Source of the DNA: Paracoccaceae bacterium
GTDB taxonomy: Bacteria; Pseudomonadota; Alphaproteobacteria; Rhodobacterales; Rhodobacteraceae
NCBI GenBank assembly: GCA_024226455.1
Contig: JAAELR010000364.1
Location: 1 to 33,892, forward strand
Reading direction: 5' to 3'
Length of the DNA stretch: 33,892 nucleotides
Under the pieces are notes generated by a model, which was not told the DNA's origin, ran no database searches, and worked only from the letters and a program-made list of their open reading frames with translations. The translations under genes and the position numbers were made by a program. This document shows positions 16,134 through 23,535 of the stretch, piece by piece (position 1 is the first letter of the stretch; each line of letters opens with the position of its first letter).

Positions 16134-16897
16134 GCATCTTTCAGTCGTTCGATCTGACCGGCAAGACTGCGTTGGTCACCGGCGCCAAACGCGGCATCGG
16201 GCGCGGCATGGCAGAGGCGCTGGCCTCGGCGGGTGCCGATATCGTCGGGGTCAGCGCCACGCTGGCACCGGGCAGCGAGGTGGAACGGGCCGTCACTGCG
16301 ATGGGCCGCAAGTTCTCTGGCTACGCTTGCGATTTCGGCGACCGGGCGGCGCTGACCGCCTTCATCGCCCGGCTGAAAACCGATGGGGTGGCGCCGGATA
16401 TCCTGATCAACAACGCCGGCACCATCAAACGCAAGCCCGCCGCCGAGCACCCCGACGAATGGTGGGACGAGGTGATCGAGGTGAACCTCTCGGCCCAGTT
16501 CATCCTCAGCCGCGAGATCGGCCGCGGCATGGTTGAGCGCGGCGGCGGCAAGATTGTTTTCACCGCCTCACTGCTGACCTTCCAGGGCGGCATCACGGTG
16601 CCGGGCTATTCCGCCAGCAAGGGCGGTATCGGGCAGCTGACCAAGGCGCTGGCCAACGAATGGGCCGGCAAGGGCGTCAACGTCAACGCTATCGCGCCGG
16701 GTTATGTCGCCACCGACAACACCGAGGCGCTGCAGAATGATCCGGTCCGCTATAAGGCGATCCTGGAACGGATCCCGGCGGGGCGATGGGGAACGCCGCA
16801 GGATTTCGCCGGTCCGGCGCTGTTTCTGGCCTCATCCGCATCGGATTATGTGAACGGAGAGATCTTGGTGGTCGATGGCGGCTGGATGGGACGTTGA
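16130..16897 (+). CDS. kduD: KduD-like short-chain reductase (2-keto-3-deoxygluconate 5-dehydrogenase type)
   Basis: This 255-residue SDR has the cofactor motif VTGAKRGIG (17-25), NNAG (94-97) and the catalytic Ser147, Tyr160 and Lys164. The stretches FQGGI-VPGYSASKGG, NVNAIAPGYVATDNTEAL and SSASDYVNGEILVVDGGW are those of KduD, which interconverts 2,5-diketo-3-deoxygluconate and KDG. KdgK, encoded in the divergent operon, would take KDG on. The ATG overlaps the stop of the dehydrogenase (ATGA) and has AGGAG upstream. Gluconate 5-dehydrogenases are close relatives and remain possible. Confidence 0.85.
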   Translation: MSIFQSFDLTGKTALVTGAKRGIGRGMAEALASAGADIVGVSATLAPGSEVERAVTAMGRKFSGYACDFGDRAALTAFIARLKTDGVAPDILINNAGTIKRKPAAEHPDEWWDEVIEVNLSAQFILSREIGRGMVERGGGKIVFTASLLTFQGGITVPGYSASKGGIGQLTKALANEWAGKGVNVNAIAPGYVATDNTEALQNDPVRYKAILERIPAGRWGTPQDFAGPALFLASSASDYVNGEILVVDGGWMGR

Positions 16898-16904
16898 GGC
16901 AGAG

Positions 16905-16920
16905 TGTCCCCATGGGGACA
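16905..16920. repeat. 16-bp perfect palindrome between convergent genes
   Basis: TGTCCCCATGGGGACA fills much of the 34-nt gap between the ends of kduD (plus) and the second gntR (minus). There is no loop and no T-run, so it is not a normal terminator. A dimeric protein site or a roadblock between convergent transcripts is possible. Confidence 0.5.
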
Positions 16921-16931
16921 TATGCCTAACA

Positions 16932-17651
16932 TCATGAAATCATTACCGTTAGCGCTACCACAATGCCGAGGAAACTCAAGTGCATCCTAGCCCGTCTTCG
17001 CCAGGGTTCGGGCAGTGGCCGCAACAGATAGCGGGCCAGATGGCCTTGGATGCGTTCACGCACCAAAGCCTCGTCATGGGCCAGCGCGGCCTCTAATATG
17101 CCGCGATGCTGTTCGATGTTTTCGGGCACGAAATGGAACTGGCGGTCGCCGGTAATCAGCTGCTGCCGGAACCGCCAGTAGATCACCACATGGGTATCTT
17201 GCAGAACCGGCGACCCGCAGGCAGCGATCAGGGCCTGGTGAAACTCCAACTCGGCCCCGGACCACAGCGACAGCAAATCATGCGACACGCCGCCGGACCG
17301 GATATGCAATTCGATATGGCTGAGCTGGTGATGCGCCGCCGAAAGCCGCGCCTCCCACGCCACGCCGCCAAGCCGAATCGACAGGCAAGCGCCCTGGGAT
17401 TCCAGCATTACTCTGAACTGTGCCAGGTCGTGGCACAACTCGGCCGACTGCTGCGGCAGGCGAAATCCCTTTTGTTCCTGAAAGTTAACAAGCCCGACGG
17501 TCGACAGGCGAAACAGCGCCTCTCGCACTGTCGAGGCAGAGCAGGCGTGGTCTTTGCGCAGAGCCTCGGACCTAAGCCGTTGCCCCGGCAGGAATTCTCC
17601 GTTGACGACCCGGTCGCGCAGGGCGTCATATACTGTTTCGTTGGCCGCCAT
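16932..17651 (-). CDS. Second GntR-family regulator (FadR/FCD type)
   Basis: About 239 residues from the ATG at 17651; a GTG at 17672 in frame is the alternative, and neither has a strong SD. The winged HTH covers about 5-70 (GQRLRSEALRKDHACSASTVREALFRL) and the FCD helices about 80-220. FCD histidines are visible in ELEFHQALIAACGSP, IEQHRGILEAAL and IQGHLARYLL. A short hydrophobic C-terminal tail (LSFLGIVVALTVMIS) extends past the usual end. It is divergent from dctPQM, so it probably controls uptake alongside the first GntR protein. Its likely site is the palindrome at 17724-17737. Confidence 0.85.
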   Translation of the reverse strand: MAANETVYDALRDRVVNGEFLPGQRLRSEALRKDHACSASTVREALFRLSTVGLVNFQEQKGFRLPQQSAELCHDLAQFRVMLESQGACLSIRLGGVAWEARLSAAHHQLSHIELHIRSGGVSHDLLSLWSGAELEFHQALIAACGSPVLQDTHVVIYWRFRQQLITGDRQFHFVPENIEQHRGILEAALAHDEALVRERIQGHLARYLLRPLPEPWRRRARMHLSFLGIVVALTVMIS

Positions 17652-17723
17652 CTTACCCGCTGCCGGGGCCACATTGGCCCAATATTTCGAGATTGCACGC
17701 TAATCCCGAAAAAAGCAAAAATC

Positions 17724-17737
17724 CAACAAATTTGTTG
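17724..17737. promoter_or_regulatory. Palindromic operator candidate for the second GntR regulator
   Basis: CAACAAATTTGTTG is a perfect 14-bp palindrome in the divergent region, 73 nt upstream of the second gntR and 106 nt upstream of dctP. Divergent position and symmetry suggest autoregulation. It differs from the GTCATACCA motif located 23 nt further on. Confidence 0.6.
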
Positions 17738-17760
17738 CCGGGTGGTCTCTGCCTCGCTAG

Positions 17761-17777
17761 TTTAGTCATACCAAAAC
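17761..17777. promoter_or_regulatory. Probable GntR operator (copy 2) upstream of dctP
   Basis: TTTAGTCATACCAAAAC differs at one base from the copy at 13901-13917, and both continue as xGG. It keeps the TNGTNNNACNA pattern. Its position 66 nt before the dctP ATG suggests that the kdgK-linked GntR regulator also controls the transporter. Confidence 0.78.
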
Positions 17778-17842
17778 TGGGCATCGTGCTCAACTCGGGC
17801 GGCTATTGGCCGTGCAAAATGAATCTGGGAGGATCAGCAATC

Positions 17843-18868
17843 ATGGGTCTTATCAAGAAACTAACCGTCGCGGCTTCGGCTGCCGCCATCACGGTCGGTG
17901 CGGCGATTTCGGCATCGGCCGAAACCTCGGTACTGCGAATTCAAACGCACTATGCCCCTGACACGGTGTCGGGCAAGCTTGCCACGCAATACATCGAGGA
18001 CATCCAGGCGATGTCGGGCGGCGATATCCAGGTAGAGATGTTCTATGCCTCTTCGGTCGTGAAATCGGTCGAAACCTTTGACGCCGCAGCCACGGGCATT
18101 CTGGACTGTGACATGACCGGCGGTGGCTATCAGACCGGCAAAAACCCCGCGTTCCAGTTCGTGGGCGACATCATGGGCGGCTATTCCACCCCCTACCAAC
18201 AGCTTAGCTGGCTGTATTACGGCGGCGGTCTGGACGCTGCGGCCGAGCTTTACAACAAGTACGACATGGAGCTGATCGGCTGGTGGGTCTACGGTCAGGA
18301 ATCGCTGGCCTCGTCCAAGCCGATCCGCAATGCCGACGATTTCAAGGATTGGAAATTCCGTTCGCCCCCGGGCATGGAAACCAAGATCTTCGAAAAGCTG
18401 GGCGCCAAGCCGATCGTGATGGATTTCACCGAGATCTTCACCGCGCTTGAGACCGGCATCATCGACGGCGCCGACGCGTCAGGCCTGGCCAACAACGTGG
18501 GCCTTGGTCTTTACGACCTGGTCAAGCACGCCAACTATCCGGGCTTTCACTCGATGCCGTCCGACCACCTGGCCTGCAACAAGGCCGTGTTCGACGCCAT
18601 GCCCGCAGCGCACCAGCGCATCATGAAGGTTGCCATGGAAGCCCTGGCGCTGCGCACTGCGCTGACCTTTGAAAAGAAGAACGCCGAAGCCGCCGCGCAA
18701 CTGCGCTCCGAAGGCGTGACGCTTTATGCCTGGACCAACGAAGACCTGCAGTCGTTCCGCGACGCGGCACAGGCCACCTGGCCCGAGTTTGCGACCACTC
18801 CGGAAGCCAAGGCGCTGGTCGAAAGCCACATGAGCTATCTGCGTCAGCTTGGCCTGGTCAACGAGTAA
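17843..18868 (+). CDS. dctP: TRAP transporter substrate-binding protein (DctP family)
   Basis: This periplasmic binding protein has 341 residues, with a Sec signal peptide (KK, hydrophobic core, cleavage after AISASA near residue 27). The DctP family site contains the conserved arginine in DFKDWKFRSPPG, which binds the substrate carboxylate. The segment GIIDGADASGLANNVGLGLYDLVKHANYPGFH resembles the 2-keto acid/aldonate branch (TakP-like). The ATG at 17843 follows GGGAGGA; the frame upstream to 17693 crosses both operators and is untranslated. It is first in dctPQM and lies next to sugar-acid genes, so a sugar acid such as anhydrogalactonate or an aldonate is the expected ligand. Confidence 0.92.
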   Translation: MGLIKKLTVAASAAAITVGAAISASAETSVLRIQTHYAPDTVSGKLATQYIEDIQAMSGGDIQVEMFYASSVVKSVETFDAAATGILDCDMTGGGYQTGKNPAFQFVGDIMGGYSTPYQQLSWLYYGGGLDAAAELYNKYDMELIGWWVYGQESLASSKPIRNADDFKDWKFRSPPGMETKIFEKLGAKPIVMDFTEIFTALETGIIDGADASGLANNVGLGLYDLVKHANYPGFHSMPSDHLACNKAVFDAMPAAHQRIMKVAMEALALRTALTFEKKNAEAAAQLRSEGVTLYAWTNEDLQSFRDAAQATWPEFATTPEAKALVESHMSYLRQLGLVNE

Positions 18869-18888
18869 TCGTCTGACCTGACACTTGT

Positions 18889-18918
18889 CGGCGCCGGTCC
18901 CCCCCATGACCGGCGCCG
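18889..18918 (+). terminator. Strong intercistronic hairpin after dctP
   Basis: An 11-bp perfect stem, CGGCGCCGGTC (18889-18899) with its complement at 18908-18918, has an 8-nt loop and lies 20 nt after the dctP stop. Only a weak T-containing stretch follows, so it is probably a partial terminator or 3' stabiliser that gives more binding protein than membrane subunits. The remaining gap to dctQ (18919-19221) holds no convincing gene. Confidence 0.75.
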
Positions 18919-19221
18919 GATCTTCACTTTTCCGATAATCCGAAACCGAACCGATGCCCGGGTCTGCAAGCCCTTGGGGGAATAGCCCTGGGTGGCCGCC
19001 CTCGGGGTTGACCGGACGGGCGCGCGGCAGACCGATGCCATGGGATTCTCGATTTCCTGTCGTGCCGGGGCCGCGACGCTCTGGACATGCGGAACAAAGA
19101 CAGCGCTAATATTCACGCAAAGCCGCGCCTGTCAGTCCCACCCCAAGAGGGGACGACGCCGGCCCCCCCGGAGCTCTCGTCAGAAGGCGGCAGACCGGGG
19201 CGCGAGAAATGGGAGGACGGG

Positions 19222-20139
19222 ATGAGCGACGCGCATCAGGCCGAAGGCATCCACTGGACCGAAGTGGTAGTGCCGCTGGCATTCATCGTCTGCGCCGGCT
19301 GGCTGGTCTGGCATCTGCCGGCCTTTACGCTGGATCTGATCCCGCCATCGGACCAATCCTCTTTCGACCGGCTTAGCGCGCAGTTCCAGAGCAACGATGT
19401 GACCCCCAACCTGGGCGGGCTGTTTGGCGGATATGCCGATGTTTTCGACTGGCTGGCGCTGATCCTGCTGCCGGTGCTGCTGGTGATCGGGGTACGCACC
19501 GTGCGCCGCGCCCCGATGGAATTCGCCAGCTGGCGCGCCGCCGACCGGGTTTCAGTCTTTGTCGGCCGCGTCACCATGGGGCTGATCGCCGTGCTGACCA
19601 GCGTGATGCTGTACGAGGTGGTTATGCGCTATGTGTTCGAGGCAGCCACGCTTTGGGCCAATGAGTTGTCGATGTGGCTGGCGGGCTTCGTGTTTCTGTG
19701 CGCCGGCGTCTACGCCATGCAGCAACGCAGCCATATCCGCATCTTCCTGCTATATGACATCTGCCCGCGCTGGCTGCAGCGTATCTTTGACTGTATTTCG
19801 ACCTTTTTCATCCTGCTCTTTGCCGCGGCGCTGATCTATGGCGGATATGGCGAGGCATTTGCCAAGTTCTACCGGTGGGAAACCTTTGGCACCGCCTTTG
19901 ATCCACCGATCCCCGCGACCATCAAGCCCGCGGTTCTGATGGTCGTTTCGCTGGTCGCTGTTCAGGCGGTGATCAACCTGATCTCGGACTGGAATGCCAA
20001 GCCGGTGATCCACAGCGCCGCCGATGACATCGATCAGGAAGAGCTTGACCATCTGCGCGCGATTGTCGGCGACGAGGGCGTGGGCAAACTCGACGTCACC
20101 CGAGGCGCAATCCAGGGTAGCCAGGTGAGGAAAGACTGA
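19222..20139 (+). CDS. dctQ: TRAP transporter small membrane subunit (DctQ family), extended form
   Basis: This 305-residue membrane protein has the DctQ core of four helices (about 120-270; MLYEVVMRYVFEAATLWANELSMWL is the family signature). Two extra N-terminal hydrophobic segments lie at about 10-30 and 75-95, with a charged C-terminal tail. Typical DctQ proteins have 160-200 residues, so this is the large variant. The ATG at 19222 follows GGGAGGA. The open frame upstream to 19087 is proline- and charge-rich and unlikely to be translated. It overlaps dctM by one base (TGATG). DctQ joins DctM to form the sodium-coupled permease. Confidence 0.88.
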   Translation: MSDAHQAEGIHWTEVVVPLAFIVCAGWLVWHLPAFTLDLIPPSDQSSFDRLSAQFQSNDVTPNLGGLFGGYADVFDWLALILLPVLLVIGVRTVRRAPMEFASWRAADRVSVFVGRVTMGLIAVLTSVMLYEVVMRYVFEAATLWANELSMWLAGFVFLCAGVYAMQQRSHIRIFLLYDICPRWLQRIFDCISTFFILLFAAALIYGGYGEAFAKFYRWETFGTAFDPPIPATIKPAVLMVVSLVAVQAVINLISDWNAKPVIHSAADDIDQEELDHLRAIVGDEGVGKLDVTRGAIQGSQVRKD

Positions 20140-21767
20140 TGGATATCGGAACGATCTCTCTGGTCCTGATGCTGGGGCTTGTGGTGCTGCTGGCCATCGG
20201 CATGCCGCTGGGCATGGCTTCGGCCATTCTGGCGGTGCTGGTCCTGGTGATGAAATTCGAACCCGCCCTGCTGATGAACCCGCTGACATTCGGCGATGGC
20301 ATCCTGACGGGCAGGCCCGGGGCCGGGCCGCTGAATATCCTGGCGCAGAAGATATATGGGCTGTTGACGGATTATGTGCTGATATCGGTGCCGCTGTTCA
20401 TCTTCATGGCCGCCCTGCTGGAACGCTCTGGCATCGCCAAGGACATGTACAGTTCTCTCAATGTCTGGCTGAACCGTACCCGGGGCGGCATCGCCATCGT
20501 GACCTCGATCATGGCCGTCATCATGGCGGCGATGTCCGGCATCATCGGCGGCGAGGTGGTGCTGTTGGGCCTGATCGCGCTGCCGCAGATGCTGCGGCTG
20601 GGTTATGATCAGAACATGGCCGTCGGCACGATCTGCGCCAGCGGTTCGCTGGGCACCATGATCCCGCCCTCTATCGTACTGATCATCTACGGGCTGATCA
20701 CCGAGACCTCGATCAAGAATCTGTTTACCGCGGCCTTTCTGCCAGGCTTCATGCTGGCTTCGTTCATCATCATCTATATCATTGTGCGCACGCAGATGAA
20801 CCATTCGCTTGCGCCGCTGCCAGAGCCCAACCCCGACGACCCCGCCGGGGCTGAAAAGACCAAGCTGTTCGGCGCCTTCCTGTCGGTGCTTCTGGCGGGT
20901 TTCTCGGCCATCCTGTTTCTACGAACCCTCTTTTTCACCGTCACCGGCCAGAACGCCTTGGCCGAGGGCGTAGACCCCATCGCCTATGGCACCTCTGACT
21001 ATCTGATCTGGTTCGGCGGTGCCTTTGTGCTGGCGATGATCCTTATCTTCGTGGTTCTGGGGCGCCAGCGCACCGCCAAGGCCTGGGGCATGGGCAAGGG
21101 CCTGGTGCCGCCCATTGTCGTCGTCGGCGTCGTGCTTGGCTCTATCTACGGCGGCATCACCGGCATCACCGAGGCCGCGGCCATGGGCGCCATGGCCGTG
21201 CTGGTCATCGCCATCCTGCGCGGCGAGGCCTCTGTCGGGCTGGTCTGGGACAGCCTGATGCGCACGCTGAAATCCACCGGCACGATCATCTGGGTGACCA
21301 TCGGCGCCGCGGCGCTGGCGGGCGCCTATACCATTGCGGGCGGGCCGGTCTATGTCGCCAGCCTGATCGTCGGCAGCGAAATGCCCACCATGCTGGTGTT
21401 GCTGACCATGATGCTGATCTTGCTGTTCATGGGCGCCTTCATGGACTGGGTCGGCATCGTGCTGCTGATCATTCCGGTGTTCCTGCCCATCGTAAAGCGG
21501 TTGCCGATCGAAGAGATCGGTGTCTTCGGCCAGCTGGAGCCTAAATACGTCTCGGTCTGGTTCGGGGTTCTGTTCTGCATGAACATGCAGGTCAGCTTTC
21601 TGTCACCGCCCTTTGGCCCGGCGGCGTTCTACCTGAAATCGGTGGCGCCATCGCATATCTCGCTGACGGATATCTTCAAGGGCTTCCTGCCGTTCATCTG
21701 CATCCAGCTTGTGGCGTTGTCGGTGATGCTGATCTGGCCACCCATCATCGAGATCCTGCTGAAATAG
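20139..21767 (+). CDS. dctM: TRAP transporter large permease subunit (DctM family)
   Basis: This 542-residue membrane protein has about 13 hydrophobic segments and the DctM pattern: MGLVVLLAIGMPLGMA-like first helix, GGIAIVTSIMAVIMAAMSGIIGGEVVLLG near residue 120-150, and CASGSLGTMIPPSIVLIIYG near 165-185. It is over 100 residues longer than common DctM proteins because of added segments around 215-330 (charged loop NPDDPAGAEKTK and extra helices), again matching the large TRAP branch. It moves the sugar acid with sodium ions. Translation is coupled to dctQ, and a strong terminator follows 25 nt after the stop. Confidence 0.93.
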   Translation: MDIGTISLVLMLGLVVLLAIGMPLGMASAILAVLVLVMKFEPALLMNPLTFGDGILTGRPGAGPLNILAQKIYGLLTDYVLISVPLFIFMAALLERSGIAKDMYSSLNVWLNRTRGGIAIVTSIMAVIMAAMSGIIGGEVVLLGLIALPQMLRLGYDQNMAVGTICASGSLGTMIPPSIVLIIYGLITETSIKNLFTAAFLPGFMLASFIIIYIIVRTQMNHSLAPLPEPNPDDPAGAEKTKLFGAFLSVLLAGFSAILFLRTLFFTVTGQNALAEGVDPIAYGTSDYLIWFGGAFVLAMILIFVVLGRQRTAKAWGMGKGLVPPIVVVGVVLGSIYGGITGITEAAAMGAMAVLVIAILRGEASVGLVWDSLMRTLKSTGTIIWVTIGAAALAGAYTIAGGPVYVASLIVGSEMPTMLVLLTMMLILLFMGAFMDWVGIVLLIIPVFLPIVKRLPIEEIGVFGQLEPKYVSVWFGVLFCMNMQVSFLSPPFGPAAFYLKSVAPSHISLTDIFKGFLPFICIQLVALSVMLIWPPIIEILLK

Positions 21768-21790
21768 CACCCATCACGTTTCAAAAAGAA

Positions 21791-21820
21791 AAAAGGGCGC
21801 CCGCGGGGGGCGCCCTTTCT
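21791..21820. terminator. Rho-independent terminator between dctM and fhs (bidirectional)
   Basis: AAAGGGCGCCC (21792-21802) pairs perfectly with GGGCGCCCTTT (21808-21818) around a 5-nt loop. It is flanked by an A-run on the left and T-rich sequence on the right. It can end the plus-strand dct transcript and the minus-strand fds-fhs transcript, whose last gene stops at 21844. Confidence 0.93.
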
Positions 21821-21843
21821 CATTTCGCGGTCCTTGCGAAGGC

Positions 21844-23511
21844 TCAGAACAGTCCCTCGACCTCACCGTCGTCGTTGATATGGATCGACATGGCCGCCGG
21901 CTTGCGGGGCAGGCCCGGCATGGTCATGATCTCGCCGCAGATCGCCACGACAAAGCCGGCACCGGCGCTCAGCCGTACCTCGCGCACCGGCAGGCTGTGC
22001 CCGACCGGCGCGCCGCGGCGGTTGGGGTCGGTGGTAAAGCTGTACTGGGTCTTGGCCATGCAGACCGGCAGGTTGCCATAGCCCTGGGCTTCCCAGTCTT
22101 TCAGCTGGTTGCGGATTTTCTGGTCCGCCAGTACCTCGTCGGCGCGGTAAATGCGCTTGGCCACGGTCTCTATCTTTTCAAACAGCGACAACTCGTCGGC
22201 ATAGAGCGGGGCGAACTTGGCGTTGCCTGCGTCGCAGATCTCGACGATCCGTTCGGCCAGATCGGTGGCGCCGTCGCCGCCCAGTTCCCAGTGTCGGCTA
22301 AGCACCGCCTCGGACCCCAGGTTTTCCACATAGTCGCGGATCGCCTGGACCTCGGCATCGGTGTCGGTGACGAAGTGGTTGATCGCCACCACGGCCGGAA
22401 CGCCGAACTGCTTGATGTTCTCGATATGCCGCCCGAGGTTGGAACAGCCCGCCTCTACCGCCTCGACATTCTCGGGGCCCAGATCCGCCTTGGCCACACC
22501 GCCGTTCATCTTCATGGCGCGCACGGTGGCCACGATCACCACCGCATCGGGGGCCAGTTCCGCCTTGCGGCATTTGATGTTGAGGAACTTCTCAGCCCCC
22601 AGATCTGCGCCAAAGCCGGCCTCGGTGACCACGTAGTCGGCCAGTTTCAGCGCCGTCTTGGTGGCAACGACAGAGTTGCAGCCATGCGCGATGTTGGCGA
22701 ACGGGCCGCCATGCACGAAGGCAGGGTTGTTTTCCAGCGTCTGCACGATGTTTGGCTGCATGGCGTCCTTCAAGAGCACCGTCATCGCGCCGTCGGCCTT
22801 GATGTCGCGGGCATAGATCGGCGAACGGTCGCGGCGGTAGGCCACGATCATGTCGCCAAGGCGCTTTTGCAGATCCTCGATATCGTTGGACAGACAAAGG
22901 ATCGCCATGACCTCGGACGCCACGGTGATGTCGAACCCGGTCTGGCGCGGGAAGCCGTTCATCACGCCGCCCAGCGAGGTCACCGTGTCACGCAGCGCCC
23001 GGTCGTTCATGTCGAGCACCCGGCGCCAGCTGACGCGGCGCTCGTCGATCTCCAGCTCGTTACCCCAATAGATGTGGTTGTCGATCATGGCGCTGAGCAG
23101 GTTGTGCGCGCTGGTGATGGCGTGGAAGTCGCCGGTGAAATGCAGGTTCATGTCCTCCATCGGCACCACCTGGGCATAGCCGCCGCCCGCGGCGCCGCCC
23201 TTCATGCCGAAGTTCGGGCCAAGCGAGGCCTCGCGGATACAGATCATCGCCTTCTTGCCGATCTTGTTCAGACCGTCGCCAAGGCCCACCGTTGTGGTGG
23301 TCTTGCCCTCGCCCGCGGGCGTCGGGTTGATCGCGGTCACCAGGATCAGCTTGCCGTCTTTCTTGCCTTTCTGGGCCTTGATGAATTCGGCGCTGACCTT
23401 GGCCTTGTCGTGGCCGAAGGGCAGCAGGTGCTCTGTGGGGATATCCAGCATGGCACCGATTTCTTGGATCGGTTTTTTCTTGGCCGCGCGGGCAATCTCG
23501 ATGTCTGACAT
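21844..23511 (-). CDS. fhs: Formate-tetrahydrofolate ligase
   Basis: Fhs makes 10-formyl-THF from formate, THF and ATP. The 555 residues match the usual 555-560. The ATP-binding loop ([19 protein letters not shown]) is near residue 66, the second signature ([24 protein letters not shown]) near 110, and [16 protein letters not shown] near 250. The start at 23511 has AAGGA upstream. It is 24 nt downstream of fdsA on the same strand, so formate oxidation and formate assimilation are probably co-expressed. In roseobacters this fits C1 supply from DMSP, methylamines or serine/glycine breakdown. Confidence 0.97.
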   Translation of the reverse strand: MSDIEIARAAKKKPIQEIGAMLDIPTEHLLPFGHDKAKVSAEFIKAQKGKKDGKLILVTAINPTPAGEGKTTTTVGLGDGLNKIGKKAMICIREASLGPNFGMKGGAAGGGYAQVVPMEDMNLHFTGDFHAITSAHNLLSAMIDNHIYWGNELEIDERRVSWRRVLDMNDRALRDTVTSLGGVMNGFPRQTGFDITVASEVMAILCLSNDIEDLQKRLGDMIVAYRRDRSPIYARDIKADGAMTVLLKDAMQPNIVQTLENNPAFVHGGPFANIAHGCNSVVATKTALKLADYVVTEAGFGADLGAEKFLNIKCRKAELAPDAVVIVATVRAMKMNGGVAKADLGPENVEAVEAGCSNLGRHIENIKQFGVPAVVAINHFVTDTDAEVQAIRDYVENLGSEAVLSRHWELGGDGATDLAERIVEICDAGNAKFAPLYADELSLFEKIETVAKRIYRADEVLADQKIRNQLKDWEAQGYGNLPVCMAKTQYSFTTDPNRRGAPVGHSLPVREVRLSAGAGFVVAICGEIMTMPGLPRKPAAMSIHINDDGEVEGLF

Positions 23512-23535
23512 TGGGTTGGTTCCTTGGTTTGGGCG

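Noticed and set aside
21880-23508. A 542-codon plus-strand frame
   Set aside because: Exact antisense shadow of fhs.
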